Source: Anodontia alba
Taxonomy: Eukaryota; Mollusca; Bivalvia; Lucinida; Lucinidae
Reading direction: 5' to 3'
NCBI GenBank assembly: GCA_964016985.1
Contig: OZ024828.1
Coordinates: 81,886,033 to 81,950,032, forward strand
Length of the DNA: 64,000 nt
The position numbers and the translations under genes were made by a program. The notes under the pieces were generated by a model that saw nothing but the letters and a program-made list of their open reading frames with translations, was not told the DNA's origin and searched no databases. The first letter of the stretch is position 1; each line of letters starts with the position of its first letter. Shown one piece after another: positions 52,027 through 61,114 of this stretch.

Positions 52027-52499
52027 GTTTGTCCTAAGTATTTTTTGGACAGACAGACCTGAGCAATCAGTATAGACCCAGATTGGATACTGCAGAATGC
52101 AGTGTCAGTTCAAGGTCTGCACTGTTTGTCACTCATCTTTTGGCTTCAAATACATCAACAGGTATTAACCCTTAAACTTCAATCACAACAATTGTCGTCT
52201 GCTTTGTCATCTGCTTGTGATTTTAAAAGTCAGTTTTGCAAACAGAATGGACCCAGATCAGACTGCTCCTCTAGGAGCAGTCTGATAGAGGAGCAGTCTG
52301 ATCAGGGTTCACACTGTTTGCCTGTATGCAAAAATAGGTTTGAAAAGTTTGCAAGAATATTCAGCAGACGACATAAACAGATGGCATTTTCAGAAGCAGA
52401 TTTTCTTGATGTTTTAAGGGTTAAAACAAACTTGTTCAAATGTTGGGATAAGTATGATGGGAAGTTATGGTGTCTGAATTTTTAGGTAAATTGGGTATA
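52027..52499. repeat. PAL-J MITE starting 17 bp past the exon-9 donor, split by PAL-B
   Basis: GTCCTAAGTATTTTTTGGACAGACAGACCTGAGCAATCAGTATAGACCC...GGTCTGCACTGTTTGTCACTC...ACATCAACAGGTA, then the inserted TTAA element (52165-52424), then ACAAACTTGTTCAAATGTTGGGATAAG...GAATTTTTAGGTAAATTGGGTA. Confidence 0.8.
52165..52424. repeat. PAL-B ends enclosing a PAL-D core, inserted in PAL-J
   Basis: TTAACCCTTAAACTTCAATCACAA ... GATGTTTTAAGGGTTAA with core GCAAACAGAATGGACCCAGATCAGACTGCTCC...GAGCAGTCTGATCAGGGTTCACACTGTTTGC. The tip GGAGCAGTCTGATAGA is duplicated. Confidence 0.9.
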
Positions 52500-52723
52500 C
52501 AGAGGTGTAAAATTTCTTTGAAACTTACTTGCCCTTATAGTCTCAGTTTTTTATTTAGATACAGAAATGAAGAAAAATTTAAGAAAATTCTGAAAATCTC
52601 ACTCTGCCTTAAAGTTTACTAGCAAATGCAAGCGGGCAAGTAGAATTTTAAATCCCTGGGTATATTTAAATTAGGTCCCAGATAAGATGCATTTTTTATT
52701 AAATAAGTCATCTGTCATTATCT

Positions 52724-53028
52724 GGCAGTCCAAGGGGCTCGCTGAAATACTTCAGGATATTCGTACTTTGACATATCAGATTTGCAGAATTGAGGAAAAA
52801 TAAATAAACATTTCACAAATGAATATGTAATTTGACTCCTGAAGTTAGAGATATATTGAAAATATTGCGGAAAAGAGGAGAAATTGCTCCTTAGAAGCAG
52901 TTTCTCCTCTTTTCCACATAATTTTGTTACCTTTTGTTAGATTTCCATGTTAAAATGGGGACTGGGTTTTCACTTCAAGATAGACAGTTATTCAAGTTAA
53001 GTAAAATCCATATAATGAGAGTCGGCTG
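52724..53028. repeat. PAL-F, left end lost
   Basis: CTGAAATACTTCAGGATATTCGTACTTTGACATATCAG, central ATATTGCGGAAAAGAGGAGAAATTGCTCC/GAAGCAGTTTCTCCTCTTTTCCACATAAT, right end TAATGAGAGTCGGCTG-TA. Confidence 0.75.
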
Positions 53029-53175
53029 TATATTTTTTTGTATTTTTTCACAAAAATATATGCAGTTAAATTAGAATAGAATTGTTACATTAGAATAGAA
53101 TAGTCCAATGACATAATCCCAAGAAAATGGCCATAGCATGTTTTCATGGAAAAATTAGAAAAATTCTCTTTGACT

Positions 53176-53419
53176 GGACCCGGTTGTTCAAAGCGTCGTT
53201 AGCTTAAGGAGCTCGTTAAGGGTCATTTCGTTAACTGTTTTAGCAGATTCAATATACAATATTCTGATATTTTTTGCTGAAAAAATGTGAGTAGCTTTTG
53301 CATTGCCAAAGCTACTCACATTTTTTCAGCAAAAAATATCAGCATATTTGCGTATCACTCTATGTAAATTTTAATGAATCGTTAACTAACGACAGCGTTA
53401 GTTTTGAACTACTCGGCCC
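53176..53419. repeat. PAL-E palindromic MITE
   Basis: GACCCGGTTGTTCAAAGCGTCG...GTTTTGAACTACTCGGCCC. The centre is intact; the ends have drifted. Confidence 0.85.
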
Positions 53420-53668
53420 TGGATTGAAGCTTTGTCTGATCACACTGGAGACATTGGGGTGGAGAAGGTACTTGTCTTGATGTACTGAACCTACTGAGAC
53501 TTTTTGACTCACTATTCATAGAAAAATAATATTTTTGCAGCAGCTGCTGAACAAGTGTCTCATGTGATCCTGTGATTCAGGCAACCTGCTACAGAGTGTT
53601 TGATCATGTATGTTGCTGAAGTAATATGTTTATGTTATGTATTTCACAGTCAACAGCAAACTAAGCTG

Positions 53669-53830
53669 AAGCGTCTGGGTGGCCGAGTGGTTAACGCTCC
53701 CGACTGGATCACGAGGTCCAAAGTTCGAATCCCTCTGGAGGTGGAATTCAGCTCATGACTACGGCACTTCATTGCATAGAGCTTTTTATTATCATCTATT
53801 GTCTCAAGGGATGTAAAAAGCAAACCGTCA
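53669..53830 (+). mobile_element. SINE-2 (tRNA-like head)
   Basis: GTCTGGGTGGCCGAGTGGTTAACGC (A-box) and AAAGTTCGAATCCC (B-box), then ATGACTACGGCACTTCATTGCATAGAGC. The body after the tRNA-like part marks it as a SINE, not a functional tRNA gene. Confidence 0.75.
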
Positions 53831-53965
53831 CAGCGGACTATGCATTGACCTATTGCCTGCATTCAAGAATAAACTTGTCAGAGGCATTCTCCTGTATGGT
53901 AAGGATTAGGCTCACCAAATTGGATACACACTTCAGTTATTAAACTGGAACTCATAATCGCTTAC

Positions 53966-54170
53966 TGTGAAACCTGTGTAAGAAAGCCACCTTTGAGACT
54001 GACTTTAGGGGTTGATGTGGAAAGGTGGCTGTCTTATAAAGGTACATGTCATGTAATTTTGCTTGCAAAATTACATGACATGTACCTTCATAAGACAGCC
54101 ACCTTTGCACATCAACCCTCACTGTTTAAAGTCTGTCTCAGAGGTGACTCTCTTATACAGGTTACACTGT
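53966..54170. repeat. Foldback element with GGTGGCTGTCTTAT arms
   Basis: GAAACCTGTGTAAGAAAGCCACC...GAAAGGTGGCTGTCTTATAAAGGTACATGTCATGTAATTTTG mirrored directly by CAAAATTACATGACATGTACC...GTCTCAGAGGTGACTCTCTTATACAGGTTACACTG. The central 46 bp are a perfect palindrome. Confidence 0.8.
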
Positions 54171-54184
54171 ATTCATTTGAGGAG

Positions 54185-54350
54185 AAGTGTTCGGGTGGCC
54201 TATTGGTTAGTGCTTCCTGCTTTGGATCAGAAGGTCCCAGGTTTGAATCCTGCTAGAGGTCATGACTGAATAGCATTTTATTGCATAGAGCCTTTCATTA
54301 TCACCCTTCCATCCTTTCGATATGACTTAAAATAACATTAAAAGGGAGTA
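54185..54350 (+). mobile_element. SINE-2, second copy
   Basis: TGTTCGGGTGGCCTATTGGTTAGTGC and CAGGTTTGAATCCTGC, then CATGACTGAATAGCATTTTATTGCATAGAGCC. It starts 15 bp after the foldback element. Confidence 0.75.
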
Positions 54351-54689
54351 ATACACCAAATCATCATCGTCATCATTTGGGGGACTGTTGATTGCTCTGC
54401 AGTACTTTGCCTTTTTGTAAAGCCCTCCCTTTTGTAAAACCATAATGATGGAGGAAACATACAAGTTGGCATATTCAAACAGCAAACATAATGGCCAGAC
54501 TGCAAGTGTTGTCTTTGCTGTTTGCCTTACCTACAATTATTTTTGACTTTTTGGATAATTTTTCTCCCATTTTATGGCCAAATCCTGGCTATTTCTGAGC
54601 CAGATAGCAGCTTGCATTTTCCTAATTTCAGATTTAAGTTTTTTTTTCCCTGGGTTGAAATGTGTAGAGCTCATAAGATAAGAGGAGGT

Positions 54690-54800
54690 ATCAGGAGATG
54701 CCCAGGGAACAAATTGTTTCCTTTTAGAGTAAACCCCTTTTCAGAAGGGAGGTTAAATGTGACAGAGTTTCCTCCCTTGAAAGTATATCCATTCCATTTA
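54690..54800. repeat. PAL-G fragment
   Basis: GGAACAAATTGTTTCCTTTTAGAGTAAACCCCTTTTCAGAAGGGAGG...CCTCCCTTGAAAGTATATCC. Confidence 0.7.
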
Positions 54801-54885
54801 AAATATTTTTCACAAAAAAAAAAAACAAAAAAAACATAAGGCTTGAAATATCAGTCCTTACTTTCTGCAAAAGATAAGAAATATG

Positions 54886-55126
54886 AGCCAGCACATGATA
54901 AAACCTACAATAAGACTTGTGCAATCAGCGAAGACTCAGATCAGCCAGCACGTCAGCACAGTCTGATCAGAGTCTTTGCTGAGCGCATGTGCCATCTACA
55001 GCGTCCGAGCTATCCAAGGAGGGATAAACAAGAAACCTTACCACACTGGGTGAATGTACAGACTGATCTGAGTCTTTACTGGTCACACAGGTCTTATTGT
55101 AGGTTGTGTCGTGCTCGGGCTCAAAT
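54886..55126. repeat. PAL-D2 element with full terminal inverted repeats
   Basis: GAGCCAGCACATGATAAAACCTACAATAAGAC at the left is mirrored by GTCTTATTGTAGGTTGTGTCGTGCTCGGGCTC at the right. Inside are two CGAAGACTCAGATCAG...CTGATCAGAGTCTTTGCTG stems. This is the only copy here that shows the outer ends of the family. Confidence 0.8.
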
Positions 55127-55146
55127 ATTATGCATTTCATAGCTCA

Positions 55147-55410
55147 GGGCCCAGTTGTTCAAAACTTAAAGAAGTTTTTATCTAATGTGACATTAAAATT
55201 TCTGTCTTGTAAGGCAAATACATTAATATTTTTTTTGCTGAAAAAATGTGAGTAGCTTTTATGCACATTTTTTCAGCAAAAAAATATCTGTGTATTTGCA
55301 ATGCAAAAGCTACTCACATTTTTTTTCAGCAAAAATATAAATGTATTTGAAAATACCTTAGCTACAACAGTAATGAGTTTGTCATTAACAAGCTTGTTAA
55401 GCTAACTATG
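55147..55410. repeat. PAL-E, rearranged
   Basis: GGGCCCAGTTGTTCAAAAC, then three partial copies of the AAAAAATGTGAGTAGC/GCTACTCACATTTTTT centre in alternating orientation, then TAACAAGCTTGTTAAGC. Confidence 0.7.
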
Positions 55411-55424
55411 CTGGATAAAAGGAG

Positions 55425-55590
55425 TATCCAGAAAAATATTTTTTTTTTAATTTCTCTACAAAAAAAAATACGTTTCAGTACTCTTTAGAAGTACCTCACT
55501 GAGATGCTTCTAATGATCTAGAGCCCACAGCATGTTTTCTAGTAGAAATATATCAAAATATTAAAAAAAAAAAATAATAAAAAAAAGGTG
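55425..55590. repeat. PAL-C diverged copy
   Basis: AAAGGAGTATCCAGAAAAATA...CAGTACTCTTTAGAAGTACCTCACTGAGATGCTTCTAATGATCTAGAG...CACAGCATGTTTT. Several unpaired positions. Confidence 0.65.
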
Positions 55591-56027
55591 ACCTATTTTG
55601 AGCTCTGCATTTGTTCTCTGCTTTTTTTTTTGCCTCGAGAGGGCTAAAAATGAAACGGTTCATGTTATTTTTCAGTATAGTCAATAAAATGCATATAACC
55701 ATAAAGAGTTTAGATTTTCAGGGCCCGGTCTAAAGAGCATTTTCATAGGGGTTTAATCCTAATTCCCCAAAAAATAAGGATGCCTAAATTTTCTATAATT
55801 ATCCTAAAATTTGAATAATAAGCCCATTTGACTATCTGATCAGGTCTCTAAAATGTTTTCACAGAATGGCAAACAGAATACTGTATTTGCTATAATTACT
55901 GCACTGTGCACTTAGGTTTTTTAATATCCACATAACAAGAACACTCTTTAATAAAAGATAGCAGAGGACTTCATGAGGGCCTATTTAATGATGCTTATGC
56001 GATTTTGTTGTCCAGATTTACTTTATA

Positions 56028-56115
56028 AAAGCCTATGTTGATGGTAATTATTTGAATTGCCTCGACTTGTCAAAGCAATTCAAATGAATACCAATAACAT
56101 GTGCTTTTATAAAGT
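56028..56115. repeat. PAL-C variant with CGACTTGTC centre
   Basis: TTATAAAAGCCTATGTTGATGGTAATTATTTGAATTGCCTCGACTTGTCAAAGCAATTCAAATGAATACCAATAACATGTGCTTTTATAA, sister to 34985-35090. Confidence 0.75.
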
Positions 56116-56118
56116 AGA

Positions 56119-56337
56119 TACGGTAAATGTCCTAAAATTTCGTACACCGAAGTTGCCAACAAAATGGCATATGCAAACAGTGCAGACCCAGATCAGACTG
56201 CTCCTTCAGGAGCAGTCTGATCAGGGTCTACACTTTTTGCCTTTCCACTAAGCAATTTAAGAAATAACTGCATGAAAAGCAAAATTTAGGCAAAAATGTA
56301 TAGAGTAAAGTGTTCGAAATTTTAGGACATTTACCGT
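56119..56337. repeat. PAL-K MITE, complete
   Basis: TACGGTAAATGTCCTAAAATTTCG and CGAAATTTTAGGACATTTACCGTA are fully inverted. Core GCAAACAGTGCAGACCCAGATCAGACTGCTCCTTCAGGAGCAGTCTGATCAGGGTCTACACTTTTTGC. It is the best-preserved copy of the family. Confidence 0.9.
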
Positions 56338-56815
56338 AAAAGCACATGGCTATAATCTGAAGACCAAGGAATGGCTTGATTGTGTGCTTATAGGGGTGTG
56401 TGTGGTAATAAGGTCGAATACAGTAGTTTCAAAATGCAGTTTCAAAAGGATGAGTGTCTACACTGTGTTCACAAGTCTGTCTATGTGTCTGTCTATCTGT
56501 CTGTCTGTCTAAATTGAGTCAATATGGTTAAGAGAATTTAATTTAGTTTGTTGACTTCCAAAAAATTAATTTCTTTGTTTTGAAGTTTCCTTCCAGCAAT
56601 AGGCATTCATTTATCAGCTGAAAAAGAGTCTGTCAGAGCTCCAAATCAGATACTACTTTTTTTTTTTAACCTTGAGTTACTGTTTTTCTTATAACTCAAT
56701 AAAAACATGTCTTGAGGATATGTTTATATGGAGAAATGAGAAGAATATTTATCTTGGTGCATGGGTACAGATAAAGGGAGTATTCAGAATTATTTATTTA
56801 TTTTTTTTATTTATT

Positions 56816-57027
56816 TTAACCCTTGTCCTGCTGAATAAAAAGATGCCACACCTACTTCTAATTTTCAGCCAATCAGATTGCTTGATTTGGATTGTTACTA
56901 TAAATTAACATACTTAATGGCAAACAGTGCAGATCCAGATCAATTGGCTTCTTCAGAAGCCAACTGATCTGGATATACACTGTTTGCAAAGGCAGGATAT
57001 ATCCGGATTCAGCATGACAAGGGTTAA
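56816..57027. repeat. PAL-I MITE with PAL-D core
   Basis: TTAACCCTTGTCCTGCTGAA and TTCAGCATGACAAGGGTTAA ends. Core GCAAACAGTGCAGATCCAGATCAATTGGCTTCTTCAGAAGCCAACTGATCTGGATATACACTGTTTGC, placed off-centre. Confidence 0.9.
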
Positions 57028-57130
57028 TATAAACATGTGCATATTGGAATTGGCTCAGCAAGACCCCAACACATGTTTTGGTGCAAAATAATAATAATAA
57101 AAAAGAATCAACCCAAACTATTATCTTGAT

Positions 57131-57228
57131 TACCATATTTACCTAAAGTATTGGGACACACAAACCTGGGCAAACAGTGGAGCCCTAGATCAGACACCTC
57201 ATTCTGCACACAGTTTGCCACTTTTCAG

Positions 57229-57259
<31 letters not shown>

Positions 57260-57354
57260 CAGACATGTGAACAGGTAGTAAAATAGGTTGTTCTAATTTT
57301 TGGAATAGTAAGGTAATAAATTAACATGTTCCAGTATTTAAGGTGAATACAGTA
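57131..57354. repeat. PAL-J MITE with partial core
   Basis: TACCATATTTACCTAAAGTATTGGGACAC...GGGCAAACAGTGGAGCCCTAGATCAGACACC...ACAGTTTGCC, poly-T (57231-57259), CAGTATTTAAGGTGAATACAGTA. Confidence 0.75.
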
Positions 57355-57499
57355 TCACCTATTCTGGAGTTGTATGAATATTTCTCTTAACTGAAGGTGT
57401 GCCGAATTGATTCGGCTATTTTAGGTATCGGCCATTGATTAACCATTACAGTATCCTGACAGACTTTCTGAAATAAACAATATGAACAATGCCATAGCT

Positions 57500-57740
57500 C
57501 TTCATAAGGTGCTTTTTTCAGTCCAAAAGTATTGATATTTTTCTTATTTCTTTACGAAAACATATGTTGTGGGTACTCATTAGAAGCGCCTTGCCATTTC
57601 TCCATGAAAACATGTATTGTGGTACTCATTAGAAGTGCCTCAGTGAGGCACTTCTAATGAGTACCACAACATATGTTTTTGTGGAGAAATAAGAAAAATA
57701 TTTACCTGATACTCACTCTTATTTTGACCATAAAAAATGC
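57500..57740. repeat. PAL-C, with an extra left arm
   Basis: CGAAAACATATGTTGTGGGTACTCATTAGAAGCGCCTTGCC, then a second CCATGAAAACATGTATTGTGGTACTCATTAGAAGTGCCTCAGTGAGGCACTTCTAATGAGTACC. The first arm probably belongs to a separate truncated insertion. Confidence 0.8.
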
Positions 57741-57888
57741 CATAAAAAAGATGCCTTTGGCATACATAAAAACAGCACACATACCACTAGGTAGGAGGGG
57801 GGGTTCCATTGAGCTCTAGATAAGATACTTTTTTCAACCAAAAAGTCGGTGGAACCTATTTATAAGATGGCTGATTATAAGACGGTTT

Positions 57889-58171
57889 AAGGGTGGTCGG
57901 GTGGTGCGAAGGTGTTGTGTATCTTACGTCACCAGGGCATCCAACTGATATTGGCTTACAGTTCGGCAAGGCCTGTTATCCTTGTAGCAGGTAAGGGTAG
58001 AGGGGAATGTTTTATTTCTTCTGATTCTTCACTTTCATTCCTGTTCCTCTTTCTTCCCTGTCCCTCTCTTTCATTTCCTCTGCTATCTCTTCTATTTTCT
58101 CCCTTTCTCTGGGAGATGACACAAAATGACCCACAAGGATTGACGTGTCAGTAAACCCCAACACAATCAAT
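57889..58171 (+). mobile_element. SINE-3, full length
   Basis: GGGTGGTCGGGTGGTGCGAAGGTGTTGTG to GTCAGTAAACCCCAACACAATCA. Flanked by ATAAGACGGTTT (57877-57888) and ATAAGATGGTTT (58172-58183). Confidence 0.85.
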
Positions 58172-58209
58172 ATAAGATGGTTTGGATATAAGATGGTCTT
58201 AAGATGGAC

Positions 58210-58365
58210 CCGAAAAGTGTTTTATCAAAACATAAATGTCTAGATTATATAGAAAAAGGACCATTCTTATCTAATCAAAATGTCTAGATTGTATAGAAAA
58301 ATGACCTTATATGGTCATTTTTCTATATAATCTAGACATTTTTATTTGGATACAACACGGTTGTT
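58210..58365. repeat. PAL-H palindromic repeat
   Basis: AAAATGTCTAGATTGTATAGAAAAATGACCTTATATGGTCATTTTTCTATATAATCTAGACATTTTTATTTGGATACAAC, preceded by a second half copy. Confidence 0.8.
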
Positions 58366-58419
58366 TATCTAACACAGTTTTCACTTTGGATCCCAGGAAT
58401 CATCGTATAAAGAGGTGAT

Positions 58420-58560
58420 GGTGCACTTAAATTTTTCTTATTTCTCCAGAAATATATATGTTGTGGTACTCATCAGAACACTGCGGTGCTTCTGATGAGT
58501 ACCCATAGCATATGTTTTAAATAAGAAAAATACGATGTGGGTATCCCCCTCTTATCTGGA
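58420..58560. repeat. PAL-C diverged copy
   Basis: CTCCAGAAATATATATGTTGTGGTACTCATCAGAACACTGCGGTGCTTCTGATGAGTACCCATAGCATATG. Confidence 0.75.
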
Positions 58561-58919
58561 TCTATGTATCCAGATGGATCTGTGTATCCAGATAAACTTT
58601 TTTCATATTTCTCCACAAAAAGGTACTCTTTAGAATCTGTACACCTCTTGATAGCACTCAAGTGTGTCTTTCACTTATCAACCATATAGTCCCTGTTTGA
58701 TACCTACCACTGATGTGTGGAAAGATTTTCCTGGCCCAAAAATTAGGGGCTGAATATGAGTTCCATCCCAGCTGTAAAAATGTGTATTCATTCCCAGATT
58801 TGAGTCCAAAAATGCCATGAAATTCCCAGTTTCTGGCTTGGTATTAAATTGTAATCTGTAGTGAGTCATTATTGTAGTCTAACTCTTTGATTGAGCAGAT
58901 GGGTGAATGGCTTTAACCC

Positions 58920-59104
58920 TTAACCCTTAAAGTGCCAATCACAACTGCAGCAGATGACATTTTTAATTTTTTTTTTTTCTTTTTCTTTTTCTTAGAAAAT
59001 AAGTCTTGACATTTCATAAATTTCAAGGTTTATTTTCTAAGAAAAAAATTTTTTTTTTTAGAATGTCTTCTGCTGCAAATTTTGCTTGGCGCTTTCAGGG
59101 TTAA
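58920..59104. repeat. PAL-B MITE, centre deleted
   Basis: TTAACCCTTAAAGTGCCAATCACAACTGCAGCAGATGAC...GAAAATAAGTCTTGACATTTC/AAGGTTTATTTTC...GCTTGGCGCTTTCAGGGTTAA. The ACAATTCATATG core is missing. Confidence 0.85.
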
Positions 59105-59298
59105 AAGTTCTAAGCAAAATTATAGCTGACGACATTTTAAATTTTTTTTTTTTTTTTATTGTTTTTCAAAGAAAATAAGACTTGGCATTTCATGCGAACA
59201 GTCCACTAGGCAGACAGTGTACATGAAATGTCAAGCCTTATTTTCTCTGAAAAATAAAAAATCAAAAAAAAATCAGAATGTCGTCTGCTCTTAATTGA
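59105..59298. repeat. PAL-B second copy, directly adjoining
   Basis: GTTCTAAGCAAAATTATAGCTGACGAC...GAAAATAAGACTTGGCATTTCATGCGAACAGTCC/CAGACAGTGTACATGAAATGTCAAGCC...AATGTCGTCTGCTC. The outer TTAA ends have been lost. Confidence 0.75.
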
Positions 59299-59307
59299 CT
59301 TCAAATG

Positions 59308-59620
59308 TGCCGGCCTTAGTGGCTCAGTTGGATGTGTGTCCGACTGGAGACCAGTAGGTCGCGGGTTTGACCCCCGCCGAGTTCAGCGACATTCTTTTGT
59401 GGAGATTGATCATGAAATATTTTCTACAGTCATTCTCTCCCTTCCGCTGATTCAAGAATTGCAGTTGTCAGTTTCTGGCAAAAGAATGTGCACAATGCTG
59501 GTTAACCGCTTAGAGGAAGTCTAAGCCTGCCCAGTACACATGTGGTTAGGTAAATTGACCATGCTCGACATGACCCCATTGGGTTTACTGGGCTGTAAAA
59601 CCTCAACATACAGAAAATCA
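59308..59620 (+). mobile_element. SINE-1, full length
   Basis: TGCCGGCCTTAGTGGCTCAGTTGG...GGGTTTGACCCCCGCC, body, tail CTGTAAAACCTCAACATACAGAAAATCA. Target duplication ACTTCAAATG at 59298-59307 and 59621-59630. Confidence 0.92.
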
Positions 59621-59759
59621 ACTTCAAATGGGCATACTTTTACTAATTTGCCATCACTTAGGCAGAATCAGGCATTATTTTACCAGTTTTATGGGATCTG
59701 ATCATCCTTTTCTCTGGGTTCTCCACAATGTAAGGCCATAGAATGCCAGTATCCACCCC

Positions 59760-59973
59760 TTAACACTTTCCATGCTAAGAGCAGATTCAACTGGTAACAA
59801 ACAGATGATATTTTTCTTATTTTTTCCTAGAAAATAGACTCTGACACTTCATACAAATTGTTGCCTTAGGAGACAATTTGCGTGGAGTGTCATATCCTAT
59901 TTTCTAGGAAAAATAAGAAAAATATTTCAAAATGCTGTCTGCTGAAATTTTTATCCAGCATTCAGAGTGTTAA
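59760..59973. repeat. PAL-A palindromic MITE
   Basis: TTAACACTTTCCATGCTAAGAGCAG...CCTAGAAAATAGACTCTGACACTTCATACAAATTG mirrored to ...CCTATTTTCTAGGAAAAATAAG, ATTCAGAGTGTTAA. Uses the CACTTCATG arm variant. Confidence 0.85.
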
Positions 59974-60034
59974 TAAATGCATTTATAAGTTCACTTGAGT
60001 CTTCTGTGCAATTGAAGTAAAATAAATGGTAAAC

Positions 60035-60188
60035 TTAACCTTTACCACTCTCTGGGTTAATTCAGCAGACAACAAATTGAGGACTCTTTTTTTGATATAT
60101 ATATTTCCCAGCAAACATTTGAGACAATTTGCATGAAATGTCAAACCTGTTTTCTGGGGAAAATAAGAAAAATGTTTCAAAATGTCAA
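60035..60188. repeat. PAL-A, broken
   Basis: TTAACCTTTACCACTCTCTGGGTTAATTCAGCAGACAAC, reduced left arm, then ACATTTGAGACAATTTGCATGAAATGTC...CTGTTTTCTGGGGAAAATAAGAAAAATG. A SINE-1 fragment follows (60190-60265). Confidence 0.7.
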
Positions 60189-60296
60189 AATATTTTCTAC
60201 AGCTATTCTTTCCCTTCCGCTGATTTAAGTAGGGCATTAGTCAGTTTTTGGTTAAAGAATGTGCACTAGTACAATAGAGACAATTTGCATGAATTG

Positions 60297-60510
60297 ATTG
60301 TGTTGGGGTTTAACGACACGTCAACCCTTGAGGGTCATTTTGTGTCGTCTCCCAGAGAAAGGGAGAAAAGAGATAGAAGAGAGAGTAGAGGAGATGAAAG
60401 AGAGGGACAGGGAAGAAAGAGGAACAGGAATGAAAGTGAAGAAACAGAAGAAATAAAAACATTCCCCCTCTACCCTTACCCACTACAAGGATAGCAGGCC
60501 TTGCCCACTT
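60297..60510 (-). mobile_element. SINE-3, minus strand, in PAL-A sequence
   Basis: On the plus strand it starts TTGTGTTGGGGTTTAACGACACGTC and ends GGCCTTGCCC. Flanked by TTTGCATGAA at about 60286-60295 and 60511-60520, within the conserved GACAATTTGCATGAAAT arm of PAL-A. Confidence 0.8.
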
Positions 60511-60554
60511 TGCATGAAATATCAAAACCCGTTTTCTACATAGGTCTAGTGGGT

Positions 60555-60725
60555 ATCAGGAAAATATTTTTCTTATTTCTCGACGAAAACATATGTTGTG
60601 GGTACTCATTAGAAGCGCCTTGCCGAGGCGCTTCTAATGAGTACCCACAACATATATTTTCGTTGAGAAATAAGAAAAATATAGATACTTTTTGGTTGAA
60701 AAAAGCGCCTTATCAAGAACTATGT
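60555..60725. repeat. PAL-C palindrome, best preserved
   Basis: TTTTTCTTATTTCTCGACGAAAACATATGTTGTGGGTACTCATTAGAAGCGCCTTGCCGAGGCGCTTCTAATGAGTACCCACAACATATATTTTCGTTGAGAAATAAGAAAAA: over 50 bp per arm with about three mismatches. Confidence 0.92.
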
Positions 60726-60899
60726 AAACTTTAGGAAAAATAAGAAAAAAATTTCAATATGTTGTCTGCTGAAAATTTTATCCAGAGTGCTATGCGTTTA
60801 ATATCATCTAGGCAGTTTATTTTTTCTATGGAAAATAACAGTCAGCTTTTCATTTTATCATCTTCCAAGAGAAACAGTTCAAATCAATGCTCTCTTTTC

Positions 60900-61081
60900 T
60901 TAACCCTAGTCCTGCTGAAACCGGATATACCCTTTGCAAACAGTGTAGATCCAGATCAGTTGGATCTGCACTGTTTGCCATTCAGTATAATTCTTATCAA
61001 CAACCTGGATCAAGTAATGTGATTGGCTGAACATTAGAAGTGGGCATGGCAGATTTATTTATTCAGCATGACTAGGGTTAA
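60900..61081. repeat. PAL-I MITE with shortened core
   Basis: TTAACCCTAGTCCTGCTGAA and TTCAGCATGACTAGGGTTAA ends (the CTAG change is present in both, so it is a subfamily state). Core GCAAACAGTGTAGATCCAGATCAGTTGGATCTGCACTGTTTGCC. Confidence 0.9.
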
Positions 61082-61114
61082 AAAAAAAGTAATGTAAAGA
61101 CAGAAAATACCATT

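Noticed and set aside
39993..60985. CAGTGT in PAL-D cores as iron-responsive elements linked to FBXL5
   Set aside because: CAGTGN must sit in a six-base loop over a stem with a bulged C. Here CAGTGT lies in the base-paired arm of the palindrome, so it is a chance match.
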